A DNA stretch of 50,872 bases from Gammaproteobacteria bacterium (GTDB lineage Bacteria > Pseudomonadota > Gammaproteobacteria > SZUA-229): the NCBI GenBank assembly GCA_016744065.1, contig JADGFA010000030.1, forward strand, positions 1 to 50,872, in the 5' to 3' direction. Below the pieces are notes generated by a model. It did not search any database. It saw nothing but the letters and a program-made list of their open reading frames with translations, and had not been told where the DNA came from. Positions 8,392-15,025 of this stretch are shown piece after piece. Position numbers and translations under genes: made by a program. Each line of letters begins with the position of its first letter. The stretch's first letter is position 1.

Positions 8392-8445
8392 ACTTGCAAA
8401 AGACAAGTAGAAGGCCTAGTATTTATCTACTTGCATTGTGCAAGT
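8392..8445. promoter_or_regulatory. paired HxlR operators
   Basis: Two 17-bp inverted repeats of the form ACTTG-N7-CAAGT lie at 8392-8408 and 8429-8445, with 37 bp between centres. The second is perfect over ACTTGCA-TTG-TGCAAGT. They occupy the gap between the divergent HxlR and YCII genes. Binding by HxlR is inferred. Confidence 0.7.
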
Positions 8446-8474
8446 ACTTATTATTAATTAAAGAGGAAATAGAA

Positions 8475-8786
8475 ATGCCTAATTTTATGCTTGCGTACCA
8501 TGGTGGAAAAATGCCTGAAAGCCCTGAAGAAGGCGCAGAACATATGACTAAATGGGAGGCCTGGGCAGAAGGCTTAGGTGATTCACTAGTAAACAGAGGT
8601 ACTCCACTTGGCAAATCTAAAAGCGTTACAACAACCAGTACAACTGAAGGTGGTGGTAATAATCCAATGATGGGCTACTCAATATTAAAAGCTGATAATT
8701 TAGACACAGCAGTAAAAATGGTCGAATCAAGTCCACATGTGAATTATGGCGGTACGATGGTTGTTGCACAAATGATGGAAATGTAA
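8475..8786 (+). CDS. YCII-related (DGPF-like) protein
   Basis: A 103-residue YCII-domain protein, opening MPNFMLAYHGGKMPESPEEG with MTKWEAWAEGLGDSLVNRGT downstream. This is close to the family of dimeric alpha-beta proteins often annotated YCII-related. The function is unknown. The ATG at 8475 is preferred over an in-frame ATG at 8394, because AAAGAGGAAAT precedes it and the earlier start would lie in the operator region. It is divergent from HxlR and is probably its target. Confidence 0.85.
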   Translation: MPNFMLAYHGGKMPESPEEGAEHMTKWEAWAEGLGDSLVNRGTPLGKSKSVTTTSTTEGGGNNPMMGYSILKADNLDTAVKMVESSPHVNYGGTMVVAQMMEM

Positions 8787-8791
8787 ATGAC

Positions 8792-9199
8792 ATGGATATC
8801 AAAAAAGTTATTCTCGCAACGATTTCGTATGTCGTAATAACAATGTTGATTGCATACCCGTGGCATATGATCTTGTTTCATGATCTATATGGCGAAATGG
8901 GTGCTTATACAAGGCCAGAGCCGAATATTGCATTAGGCATGCTTTCTATGTTGTTTCAGGGGGCGATCATTGCTTACCTCTACCCTCTCTATTCTCGAGG
9001 GGGACATCCTGTCATACAGGGGATTAAGTTTAGTTTAATAATTGGAACTGTTGTGTATTCCGTTATGGGGTTTGCGATGGCTGCAAAAATCGATATCAAT
9101 CCAATTTCTACATACTTGCTTTATAATTTAATGTTTCAAGGTATTCAGTTTGTAGTGACTGGAAGTATACTTGGAATGATTTATGGTAGATTTAAGTAG
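8792..9199 (+). CDS. four-helix small membrane protein
   Basis: A 135-residue integral membrane protein with about four transmembrane helices: ~7-27, ~47-67, ~78-97 and ~108-130. It resembles DUF1761/DUF2177-like proteins in size and layout (for example AYPWHMILFHDLYG after helix 1), but I cannot fix the family. It follows the YCII gene by 5 nt, so it is co-transcribed and presumably under HxlR control. Confidence 0.6.
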   Translation: MDIKKVILATISYVVITMLIAYPWHMILFHDLYGEMGAYTRPEPNIALGMLSMLFQGAIIAYLYPLYSRGGHPVIQGIKFSLIIGTVVYSVMGFAMAAKIDINPISTYLLYNLMFQGIQFVVTGSILGMIYGRFK

Positions 9200-9420
9200 C
9201 TAATATAATAAGATACATAATAAATATACGTGAAAGCACAAAAATATCCTTATGGATATATCAGCATATTGGTTTACTAATTAAGTAGTTTTTGAGACAT
9301 CGTTCATTAAGAAAATTATTTTGATAGCTAGTTTGGTACTTTAGTACTTATTGTGAAGGACGGACAAGTAACCTATTAATTTTATTGTGTTTTGTTAATT
9401 ATCTTCTTTAGCACATACTG

Positions 9421-9473
9421 TGGTCGACCATTAATATTTAATAACATTGTTAATGTTTTGCATGCAAAACATT
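9421..9473. promoter_or_regulatory. cluster of palindromes upstream of a tiny ORF
   Basis: A perfect 22-bp palindrome (half-site AATGTTTTGCA) lies at 9452-9473. A 10-bp palindrome TGGTCGACCA lies at 9421-9430, and TAACA-T-TGTTA lies between them. The cluster is 34 nt upstream of the ORF at 9507. It looks like a regulator-binding region. No cognate regulator is adjacent. Confidence 0.45.
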
Positions 9474-9506
9474 GCTTGAAGAACACTATATAAAGGGATT
9501 TAACAA

Positions 9507-9674
9507 ATGAGTCTGATTCAAGGCACAGTTAAAAAATACCATGCCGTTCATGGAAGTCATGATAAAACTGGTAAGTTCATCTGTTACGCTTATAACAATA
9601 AACCCCAGCGTGTGAAGGGTTGGAAATATCAAGATTGGTTGCCATTGCTAATTAGTAACTGTATATTTCATTAG
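9507..9674 (+). CDS. hypothetical 55-residue peptide
   Basis: A short frame from ATG 9507 to TAG 9672-9674, weakly preceded by AAAGGGATT. The product is basic and soluble, with KGWKYQDWLPLL near the end. I do not recognise it. It may be the remnant of a longer gene. The 3' side (9681-9746) contains an ATGTTT/AAACAT hairpin and a CGACAGC/GCTGTCG repeat but no gene. Confidence 0.35.
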   Translation: MSLIQGTVKKYHAVHGSHDKTGKFICYAYNNKPQRVKGWKYQDWLPLLISNCIFH

Positions 9675-9819
9675 TGCGGTATGTTTGGTTAAACATCGAC
9701 AGCTATAACTATTGGTACGTGTTTTTAGTCTTACATTTGGCTGTCGGATATTTCACATATAACAATTTTAAAGACAATCAGGAAAAACGGTTGTCGCGAA
9801 CTACAGTGAGCAATTATTA

Positions 9820-10125
9820 ATGGAAAATGAAAAAACAAACGAGACTCTACTCCATACTTCCTGGGTTAAACGAACATCGTTAATGTTTCATCTCATCGTG
9901 TGTGGATTCGTAATCTTTCCAATATTACGAAGGTTAGAATCTATGACAGTAACTGGACCATACGGTAATCCACAGCCAGATGCACTGTATTTTATTGGTA
10001 TAGCTGCGGGTATTTTTACAGTTTTTATATTGTGGTTTACTATGCGTAATATTTATTATGATATGTTTGCTCTGTTTGAAGGTTTATATAATGAAATTAA
10101 AGATCAACTATTAGGTAAAAAGTAA
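9820..10125 (+). CDS. small two-helix membrane protein
   Basis: A 101-residue protein with two hydrophobic segments (~20-36 and ~54-72) and a hydrophilic C-terminus. The loop between them holds TVTGPYGNPQPDALYF. I do not recognise the family. No strong ribosome binding site is present upstream. It stands alone between the palindrome cluster and the toxin-immunity pair. Confidence 0.5.
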   Translation: MENEKTNETLLHTSWVKRTSLMFHLIVCGFVIFPILRRLESMTVTGPYGNPQPDALYFIGIAAGIFTVFILWFTMRNIYYDMFALFEGLYNEIKDQLLGKK

Positions 10126-10150
10126 TATCTTACTATTGCTAAACTTACGA

Positions 10151-10203
10151 GGCAGGAGCCGTAGTTAGCCCAGGGATGGGCTGTTAAACCCGCGTCTTCG
10201 CGG
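10151..10203 (+). promoter_or_regulatory. three-hairpin leader before the AHH gene
   Basis: Three small stem-loops follow each other: GGC-AGGA-GCC at 10151-10160, AGCCC-N6-GGGCT at 10167-10182, and CCGCG-TCTT-CGCGG at 10190-10203. No T tract follows, so it is not a simple terminator. The ribosome binding site (AAGGAAAAGG) comes about 20 nt later. It could be a 5' leader controlling the toxin, but the function is unproven. Confidence 0.4.
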
Positions 10204-10233
10204 TGAAGTATCATATTATAATAAGGAAAAGGA

Positions 10234-10836
10234 ATGCCTCTACCAGAGTATTTAGTTAAATATCATGAGAAAACCCCCGTTGAATTAACGATCCAAGATG
10301 TAATTAAAAATACAGAAGGAAAATGGGTTGCCTCTCAAGTTAATAGAGTCAAAGTGGTTGCATCTGTGCAGATGGGAATTGAGAAATACCGTCAAGGCGC
10401 CGCATCAATGAGTGATATTCAGCTAGAAGATGAGAAACATGATTCAGGCAGGCTCGGCGAGTTTTTAGACGCAACAGTGATGAGACGACCTCCTCGATGC
10501 CACGCTCACGCAATCGTGTCCGGCCATCATGATGATGCTGTAGATTTAAGGATGTTGCTGGCGATTTATAAGTTACGTATCGATGACCCATTTAATGGTT
10601 GTTGGCTTCCTGAAAATACTGCAGCAACACCACATCCTGCATTTCCAAAAGCGGTGCCACATAGTCGAATTCATCGATACAATTATTATTTCTGGTTAAG
10701 TACGCGTCTTAATGAAGTTACGATTAAAAATTTGAAAATGTTACAAGGGCAACTGAAATTAATTGCGCAGCACCTACATGAACGTACATTTCCAGATTAC
10801 GTCATGTTAAGAAAAGGTCAGGGGTTACCAGAATAA
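10234..10836 (+). CDS. AHH/HNH-type nuclease toxin
   Basis: A 200-residue protein whose C-terminal half (~90-175) fits the AHH family of HNH/EndoVII-fold toxin nucleases. The catalytic block is CHAHAIVSGHHDDAVDLRML, with LRIDDPFNGCWLPEN and a later H-x3-H-x-YNYYFW (HSRIHRYNYYFW). Usually this domain is the tip of a large polymorphic toxin; here it is a stand-alone protein with a ~90-residue N-terminal part of unknown type and no PAAR, Rhs or signal sequence. The next gene, an Imm11-like protein, overlaps its stop codon by one base, supporting a toxin-immunity pair. The exact nucleic-acid target is unknown. Confidence 0.78.
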   Translation: MPLPEYLVKYHEKTPVELTIQDVIKNTEGKWVASQVNRVKVVASVQMGIEKYRQGAASMSDIQLEDEKHDSGRLGEFLDATVMRRPPRCHAHAIVSGHHDDAVDLRMLLAIYKLRIDDPFNGCWLPENTAATPHPAFPKAVPHSRIHRYNYYFWLSTRLNEVTIKNLKMLQGQLKLIAQHLHERTFPDYVMLRKGQGLPE

Positions 10837-11420
10837 TGGCTATTTATAGAATCAGAACAAACAATGAAGAATACATGTTGTTTAACCTAACGCCGACTGA
10901 GCTACGAGCAAAGATGGGACGCGGGTTTAGATATAACATTAATCGGCTGCCGACATCACAACCTGATTGGGTTATGCCGGATGCAATTTTTAGGAAATCG
11001 CCTAATTTTAAGAAGGCTGATAAGTTGCCTGATATCTCCTTTTGGACAACAAGTCATATGGTTTTGAATCAGAAAGCTTATGATGTACTGGCTAGCCAGC
11101 TAAAGGAGTATGGGGAATTTTTGCCTGTTAGTATCGAAGGAATAACCTATTACATTTTCAACGTGTTGTATCTCGTTGATGAATCATTTATTGATTTGGA
11201 TAAGTCTGAGCGGGAATATGAGGGCGAAGGTGATTGTAGAGCCCAGGTTGGTTTGCATAAACTCAAATTTAAAGAAGAGTTGTTAAGCAACACTCTACTC
11301 TTTAAAACTGAATTTGATACCTATTTGAATATATTCTGTGGTGATGAATTTAAAGACTTGGTTGAAAATGCCGGTTTGCAGGGAATTGTTTTTAAACCTG
11401 ATTTAGCTTCAGTTTTTTAA
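10836..11420 (+). CDS. Imm11 (DUF1629)-like immunity protein
   Basis: A 194-residue soluble protein resembling the Imm11/DUF1629 immunity family. Pointers are SFWTTSHMVLNQKAYDVLAS, then FLPVSIEGITYYIFNVLYLV and a late strand GLQGIVFKPD. It starts at the TAATG overlap with the AHH toxin gene, so translation is coupled. That is how immunity genes usually sit. Presumably it binds and blocks the AHH nuclease. The family call is moderately sure; the pairing is strongly supported by context. Confidence 0.72.
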   Translation: MAIYRIRTNNEEYMLFNLTPTELRAKMGRGFRYNINRLPTSQPDWVMPDAIFRKSPNFKKADKLPDISFWTTSHMVLNQKAYDVLASQLKEYGEFLPVSIEGITYYIFNVLYLVDESFIDLDKSEREYEGEGDCRAQVGLHKLKFKEELLSNTLLFKTEFDTYLNIFCGDEFKDLVENAGLQGIVFKPDLASVF

Positions 11421-11483
11421 GCTTGTATTTTATAATATATACACAGTCGTATGAGCGGAACCCTTATTGGGTGCGATTGTTCC

Positions 11484-11560
11484 ACCTGAGAAATCAGGTT
11501 TCTAGCTGGTCTAGATATATTCAAGAGAGCCGTTAAAGCCCCATAATTGGGGCTTTGTTA
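11484..11560 (+). terminator. Rho-independent terminator after toxin-immunity pair
   Basis: The terminator hairpin is AAAGCCCC-N6-GGGGCTTT at 11535-11556, followed by GTTATTTC. A second perfect hairpin ACCTGA-GAAA-TCAGGT lies upstream at 11484-11499. The 100 nt before the terminator might also be a small RNA, but the terminator reading is the safe one. Confidence 0.75.
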
Positions 11561-11621
11561 TTTCTATATTATGAAAATAAAACATTAACATTAGTTCCCT
11601 ACCCTGTTCTTAGAATCATTA

Positions 11622-12464
11622 TTATTTAAATAATTGTCCCGCATTTTGCTTATTTAAAGGGTCTGAAACAGTGATACCACCCTGCCAGTAAGACCGGCCA
11701 TTATCGGTTACACGATATCTATACTGTAATGTTTTTAACCTTTGGTTATATCGACTTTTAATTCTGGAGTACGGGGGCTTTACATGCAAATTTTGAATAT
11801 AGCCTTCACAGTATGTATGTACAGCCATTGGAAATAAGATAGCTGAACAAAGTATATCGGTACACTGGATGCCACTGTGATTATCACTATGCCCGAAGGT
11901 TGGCATTTCAATTATGTTCGGGTATTCATCGCCAGCATATTTGTATTTTTGTGTGAATATTGAGTGTGCTGCATTAACATTCAAAGAGTGGTTACGGGCA
12001 TCAGCGATAACCAGTCCCATTTCATCTTTATCTTGTAGGAATGACTGGAGGTGTGTACATACTGACTGTAAAGCGCCTGTATATATAGCGTTTGTTCTGA
12101 TTGATTCGCCTGGTTCTTTTATATATATCTTTGAAATAATTTTAACATCATATTTTTCAAGCAGTTTCAAAAAATGGTCTAAAAAACCGAAAGCATGACG
12201 TCGTTTATTGCGGCTAGATTTGGTTGTGTTCTTTCGAATATCACTGCCTTTAATTTCATCCATGATAGTGGATAGGTAGCTAATTCTATTTCGGGCAAAC
12301 TTAGGGTAAAACTTCGCTTTAATGGCTAGGTATTCATTTGTGAAGTCTTTTAAGCTGGCTTGGTGGATGATGATGCCAGAGAGTAGAAATACGGGTTGTA
12401 TGCTTGAACGGCCAGAAGGTAACTGACCTGTACAGCCAGACTCATCTACATAGCAGATATACAT
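11622..12464 (-). CDS. DUF3800 domain protein
   Basis: A ~280-residue protein. The start MYICYVDESGCTG is the DUF3800 signature (DESG, an RNase H-like acidic residue). Further acidic motifs follow: LVIADARNHS near residue 160 and FGHSDNHSGIQCTDILCSAI near residue 200, which matches the family's D-Q/A-DxxA region. DUF3800 proteins are predicted nucleases common on phages and islands. I choose the ATG at 12464; the upstream TTG at 12488 has no support. The leader holds a stable TTCG hairpin. Confidence 0.85.
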   Translation of the reverse strand: MYICYVDESGCTGQLPSGRSSIQPVFLLSGIIIHQASLKDFTNEYLAIKAKFYPKFARNRISYLSTIMDEIKGSDIRKNTTKSSRNKRRHAFGFLDHFLKLLEKYDVKIISKIYIKEPGESIRTNAIYTGALQSVCTHLQSFLQDKDEMGLVIADARNHSLNVNAAHSIFTQKYKYAGDEYPNIIEMPTFGHSDNHSGIQCTDILCSAILFPMAVHTYCEGYIQNLHVKPPYSRIKSRYNQRLKTLQYRYRVTDNGRSYWQGGITVSDPLNKQNAGQLFK

Positions 12465-12490
12465 TAATTTTTTTAGTCCCAGAAACAACT

Positions 12491-12551
12491 AAAGACACCG
12501 AAGTGTCTTTAGGATATGCCGCCTACTTACGTAGTTCGGCTAGTGTTTTTT
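12491..12551. promoter_or_regulatory. hairpin pair in DUF3800 leader
   Basis: AAAGACAC-CGAA-GTGTCTTT at 12491-12510 is a perfect 8-bp hairpin. Read on the minus strand its loop is TTCG, a very stable tetraloop, 27 nt before the DUF3800 start. Beside it, GCCG...CGGC with inner CTAC-TTAC-GTAG (12518-12540), followed by six T at 12546-12551, resembles a plus-strand terminator. Together they may form an antisense or leader RNA device. Confidence 0.4.
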
Positions 12552-12721
12552 ATCACTGAGATAATTATAGTAAAAAGACATGTGTGTCACAAATAAGTAT
12601 ATTCTATTTGTCTTATAAACTGCTTTTATCATAGGTGTTGCTTCTTTATGAGGTTTATTATGGACTGATATGCACTAATATCAAGGGGGCAGTAATAAAT
12701 AATAAATTTCAATGTTGTTAT

Positions 12722-12775
12722 TACCCATTGCAGGGGTATTAATGGGCTTGCATACCCATGAAAAGCGTGTATTCT
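12722..12775 (+). promoter_or_regulatory. promoter and operators of the RHH-like gene
   Basis: A TTGCAT (12748-12753), 16 bp, TATTCT (12770-12775) promoter is overlapped by three copies of the same 5-mer in alternating orientation: TACCC at 12722, GGGTA at 12734 and TACCC at 12753. Two nested inverted repeats result. Autoregulation by the downstream ribbon-helix-helix-like protein is inferred. Confidence 0.5.
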
Positions 12776-12803
12776 AGTTCGGAATAAAAATTGGAGAAAA
12801 TAC

Positions 12804-13415
12804 ATGGCCTCGAACCCTTTGAAAATTAGATTTGATATTGATAACTTGAAGGCGCTAGAACGTGAGTCAGAAGGCACTACCCGTACTATTACATATCTTG
12901 TTAACCAGGCAATCACCAGTCGATATTCAGATATAGAAGCTAGCGCCCTGTTGGAAGCACTGGATTTACCTAAAGTGGTTAGGTTGGAAAACACTTCCAC
13001 TACAGCTGATGCTACGCGAATTCGCTCCTTGTTAAAACGGAATCAACTAAGGCAAGTTGTTTTTGCAGTCAGAGACGATCATTTGAATGACCGTTGTTTG
13101 GTTGCATATCTTGAAATGGATGAAATAACAGTATTGATTGATACCACAATGATAAATCATGCAAGACGACCTAGAGAAATGGAGGTTCAGGAGTTATTTA
13201 TTAAGTGGGATGAATTGGATTTGGCCAGTGATACCTATTTTATTGAAGAAGTGGTTCCAGATACACGTGATAAAGCTGTCGATGAGGCATGGCAGATAGT
13301 GAGTAAATTACCGACTAAACCATTTGAATTAAAGTCATATATTGCATTGCTTGCCCCTCATTCTACGAATTTGAATATGGCTAATTATCAAAATAACGAT
13401 AATTCTGATATTTGA
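12804..13415 (+). CDS. protein with RHH-like N-terminus
   Basis: A 203-residue soluble protein. The first ~45 residues (PLKIRFDIDNLKALERESEG, then TITYLVNQAITSRYS) look like a ribbon-helix-helix DNA-binding domain: a strand followed by two helices. The remaining ~150 residues, with YLEMDEITVLIDTTMINHAR, are not recognised. GGAG precedes the ATG by 7 nt. Operator-like repeats lie in its promoter. A transcriptional regulator of element genes is the best guess. Confidence 0.55.
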   Translation: MASNPLKIRFDIDNLKALERESEGTTRTITYLVNQAITSRYSDIEASALLEALDLPKVVRLENTSTTADATRIRSLLKRNQLRQVVFAVRDDHLNDRCLVAYLEMDEITVLIDTTMINHARRPREMEVQELFIKWDELDLASDTYFIEEVVPDTRDKAVDEAWQIVSKLPTKPFELKSYIALLAPHSTNLNMANYQNNDNSDI

Positions 13416-13516
13416 TTTTGTGACCCATAGGACACCGGAGTCTGGAGCTCATTTATACTTAGTTAGTAATGGTTTAATTTAGTGTTATTAGGTGTGTCCT
13501 TCTTTAGGAGGTATCT

Positions 13517-13585
13517 ATGTCCAGTGCGTATAAGACATTTGTGACCATAGCATTAGACGTGTATGACTGGTTGGGATTCTTGTAA
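13517..13585 (+). CDS. tiny ORF (22 residues) behind a strong ribosome binding site
   Basis: ATG 13517 to TAA 13585, preceded by AGGAGG at 13507-13512. The product starts MSSAYKTFVTIALDVYDW. AGGACAC at 13428-13434 can pair with GTGTCCT at 13494-13500 just upstream. It could be a leader peptide for the next gene. Expression is unproven. Confidence 0.3.
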   Translation: MSSAYKTFVTIALDVYDWLGFL

Positions 13586-13633
13586 ATGTCTTAAAATAGC
13601 TGTAATTTAACACCATGCCAACGGAGTTGTGAG

Positions 13634-14131
13634 ATGACAGAAGGTAAAACATTAAATACAGCAAAAGTCATAAAAATGAAACCAGCCGAGCGGCGGGAAT
13701 CAGAAAAGAAGTAGGGTAAAAATGTCATTAATATTGGGTTTTGTATAGTCCCTTCATTATTGCTCAGAGCGCAGGGGCGCCTTGGGCTAAATCCGACCCA
13801 GTTAGCGGTGCTTTTGCAATTAACGGATTTTTGGTGGGATAAGGAACGAAAGCCCTTTCCTGGGAAAAAAGCATTGAGTGAGCGTTTGGGAATAGGTGTA
13901 CGTCAAGTTCAGCGGTATATGGTTGAGCTTGAGCAAGCTGGATTTCTTAAACGAATTGAGCGGACAGCACCAGGTAGAGGGAAGATTACAAATGAATATG
14001 ATTTATCTGGCCTTGTTGAAAAGTTAAAGAAGTTAGAGCCAGAATTCAGAGAGGTTAAAGAAAGAGCTAAAAAGCAAAACCGGCAAGTAAAGCGTAAAGG
14101 CGGTTTGAAAGACTTTAAAGATCTTAAATAG
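13634..14131 (+). pseudogene. mobile-element helix-turn-helix protein with in-frame amber codon
   Basis: From ATG 13634 one reading frame runs 166 codons to TAA at 14129-14131, with a single internal stop: TAG at 13712-13714 (codon 27). The product after the stop is IGFCIVPSLLLRAQGRLGLN, then PTQLAVLLQLTDFWWDKERK and LGIGVRQVQRYMVELEQAGF. This is a conserved winged-helix protein common on proteobacterial islands. In relatives, as I recall them, the stop position is Trp in a KKWGK segment, so TGG changed to TAG. No frameshift or other damage is seen, and the downstream part looks fully preserved. Alternatives are restart at TTG 13760, amber readthrough, or a recent null mutation. A tRNA-like gene begins 6 nt after the stop. 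Confidence 0.8.
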
Positions 14132-14137
14132 TTAAAA

Positions 14138-14247
14138 CGCGGTGTAGCTCAGTCGGATAGAGCCCCTGTTTTCTACATACAATATGTGTCTGGTAGCCTT
14201 ATTGTATGGGCAGGAGGTCGCAGGTTCAAGTCCTGTCACCGCAACCA
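14138..14247 (+). tRNA. tRNA-Arg(TCT)-like gene with a 33-nt insertion in the anticodon loop
   Basis: All tRNA parts are visible. The acceptor is CGCGGTG with CACCGCA, giving C1-A72 unpaired. T8-A9 and the D arm GCTC/GAGC follow (14147-14163). The anticodon stem is CCTGT (14165-14169) with GCAGG (14210-14214), and the variable part is AGGTC. The T arm is GCAGG-TTCAAGT-CCTGT and the encoded end is A-CCA at 14244-14247. The D and T arms resemble bacterial tRNA-Arg(UCU), and the canonical register gives anticodon TCT followed by A. The loop is 40 nt instead of 7. The extra 33 nt after A37 fold as CATACAATA/TATTGTATG (9 bp, 14176-14184 and 14200-14208). That is the classic position of archaeal and eukaryotic tRNA introns, but far too short for a bacterial group I intron. 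CTA also occurs in the loop, one base out of register. It could be a dead tRNA. Confidence 0.7.
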
Positions 14248-14670
14248 TTTTCAGTCCCATGTTTAATTAATTGCTGTTAAGCATGTGGCTTGTCTCCAGC
14301 AAGCCAAACGAATACTGATTATTATGCCCTCTCCTCTTTTTTCTACCTCGACTATTCAAATATGTGCCAAATTCCAATATTGTAACAAATCGAAGTATAA
14401 ATCTACTCAAACCCAGTAATTCCCTACCCATATGGGAATGTTCTCTACTGTACTTCCCGTTTATGGGTGTATTTCAACTCTCAGCATATACAGATGTAAG
14501 CAATTGTGGGATTGCGGTAATAACTCCTGTTCAGTTTTAAAACTTGGGTATTATGCCTTTTCAATAGCGCATTAACTTAGCAATTATGATGTGGATTAAA
14601 TGTGATTAAGTCATCAAACTGTTTTGCCCGCTTTTTAGCAGTATTAGATTAGTTATATGGATATATTCAT
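14248..14670. other. gene-free region with palindromes
   Basis: No coding region is supported. A hairpin GGCTTG-N7-CAAGCC lies at 14287-14305. A 10-bp palindrome CCCATATGGG lies at about 14428-14437, inside TTCCC...GGGAA. The region is AT-rich and follows a DNA-binding-protein gene. It could hold a replication or transfer origin or simply a promoter, but nothing decides this. Confidence 0.35.
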
Positions 14671-14801
14671 ACTCTTAAACGAGTAGCAGACTACGGATTG
14701 TGTAAAGTCTGACAGGTTCTTTTATAAGAACCTCAATCCATTAACCCCTCTGGGAGATTATCCCAGACGGGCGATCTCCTTAAGCAAAATCCAAGGAGGT
14801 C
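14671..14801 (+). promoter_or_regulatory. five-hairpin leader that sequesters the ribosome binding site
   Basis: Consecutive hairpins are ACTC/GAGT (14671-14684), CAGACT/AGTCTG (14687-14711), AGGTTCTT-TTAT-AAGAACCT (14714-14733), TCTGGGA-GATTA-TCCCAGA (14749-14767), and a last stem. In that last stem GATCTCCTT (14773-14781) pairs with AAGGAGGTC (14793-14801), which is the ribosome binding site of the gene at 14807. This is the layout of a translational riboswitch, thermosensor or type I toxin leader. I could not match it to a known riboswitch class. Confidence 0.6.
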
Positions 14802-14806
14802 TAATA

Positions 14807-15025
14807 ATGAAGTTCTCATTTAATCAGCGTCAAAAGAAAGCCTTAGCGCAAAGCTTTGACAATATAGCGGTTGCTGTAACAATAGCAATATTGATCGGTG
14901 CATTTGTAAACGACTCTAAGTTGACACTGGTAAACGGGATAGCACTTGGAATTGTTTCAGTGCTTTTTTTCGGATACGCAGCGTTTTTGCGTAGAGGAGA
15001 TAAATCAGATGATGGATGCGATTGA
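14807..15025 (+). CDS. small two-helix membrane protein
   Basis: A 72-residue protein with a basic N-terminus (KFSFNQRQKKA) and two transmembrane helices (~20-35 and ~41-60), ending in an acidic tail. I do not recognise the family. AAGGAGGTC, 5 nt before the ATG, is paired into a leader hairpin, so translation is probably switched by RNA. Its stop overlaps the start of another tiny membrane protein, and both end at a strong terminator, giving a compact two-gene unit. A toxin or a membrane-stress peptide is possible. Confidence 0.65.
   Translation: MKFSFNQRQKKALAQSFDNIAVAVTIAILIGAFVNDSKLTLVNGIALGIVSVLFFGYAAFLRRGDKSDDGCD

Noticed and set aside
1..9200. Integron cassette array, because of the Cass2-like gene
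   Set aside because: Genes lie on both strands in operon-like groups, and I see no regular attC-like sites after each gene.
12629..13000. Minus-strand frame of 123 residues
   Set aside because: It has no recognisable features and overlaps the promoter and start of the RHH-like gene, which has a good ribosome binding site.
13760..14131. Separate complete gene starting at TTG 13760
   Set aside because: The conserved family N-terminus lies upstream in the same frame, so this is the rest of the interrupted gene.
14138..14247. Initiator tRNA because of the C1-A72 mismatch
   Set aside because: The anticodon loop is TTTCTA with no CAT, and the D and T arms resemble tRNA-Arg(UCU); the mismatch alone is not enough.
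14138..14247. Certain amber-suppressor tRNA
   Set aside because: CTA is out of register with the canonical 5-bp anticodon stem; it works only with an extra base before the stem, so it is kept as a hypothesis.
14248..14806. Guanidine or c-di-GMP riboswitch before the tiny membrane genes
   Set aside because: The consensus loops of these classes are not present; the leader is kept as an unclassified structured RNA.
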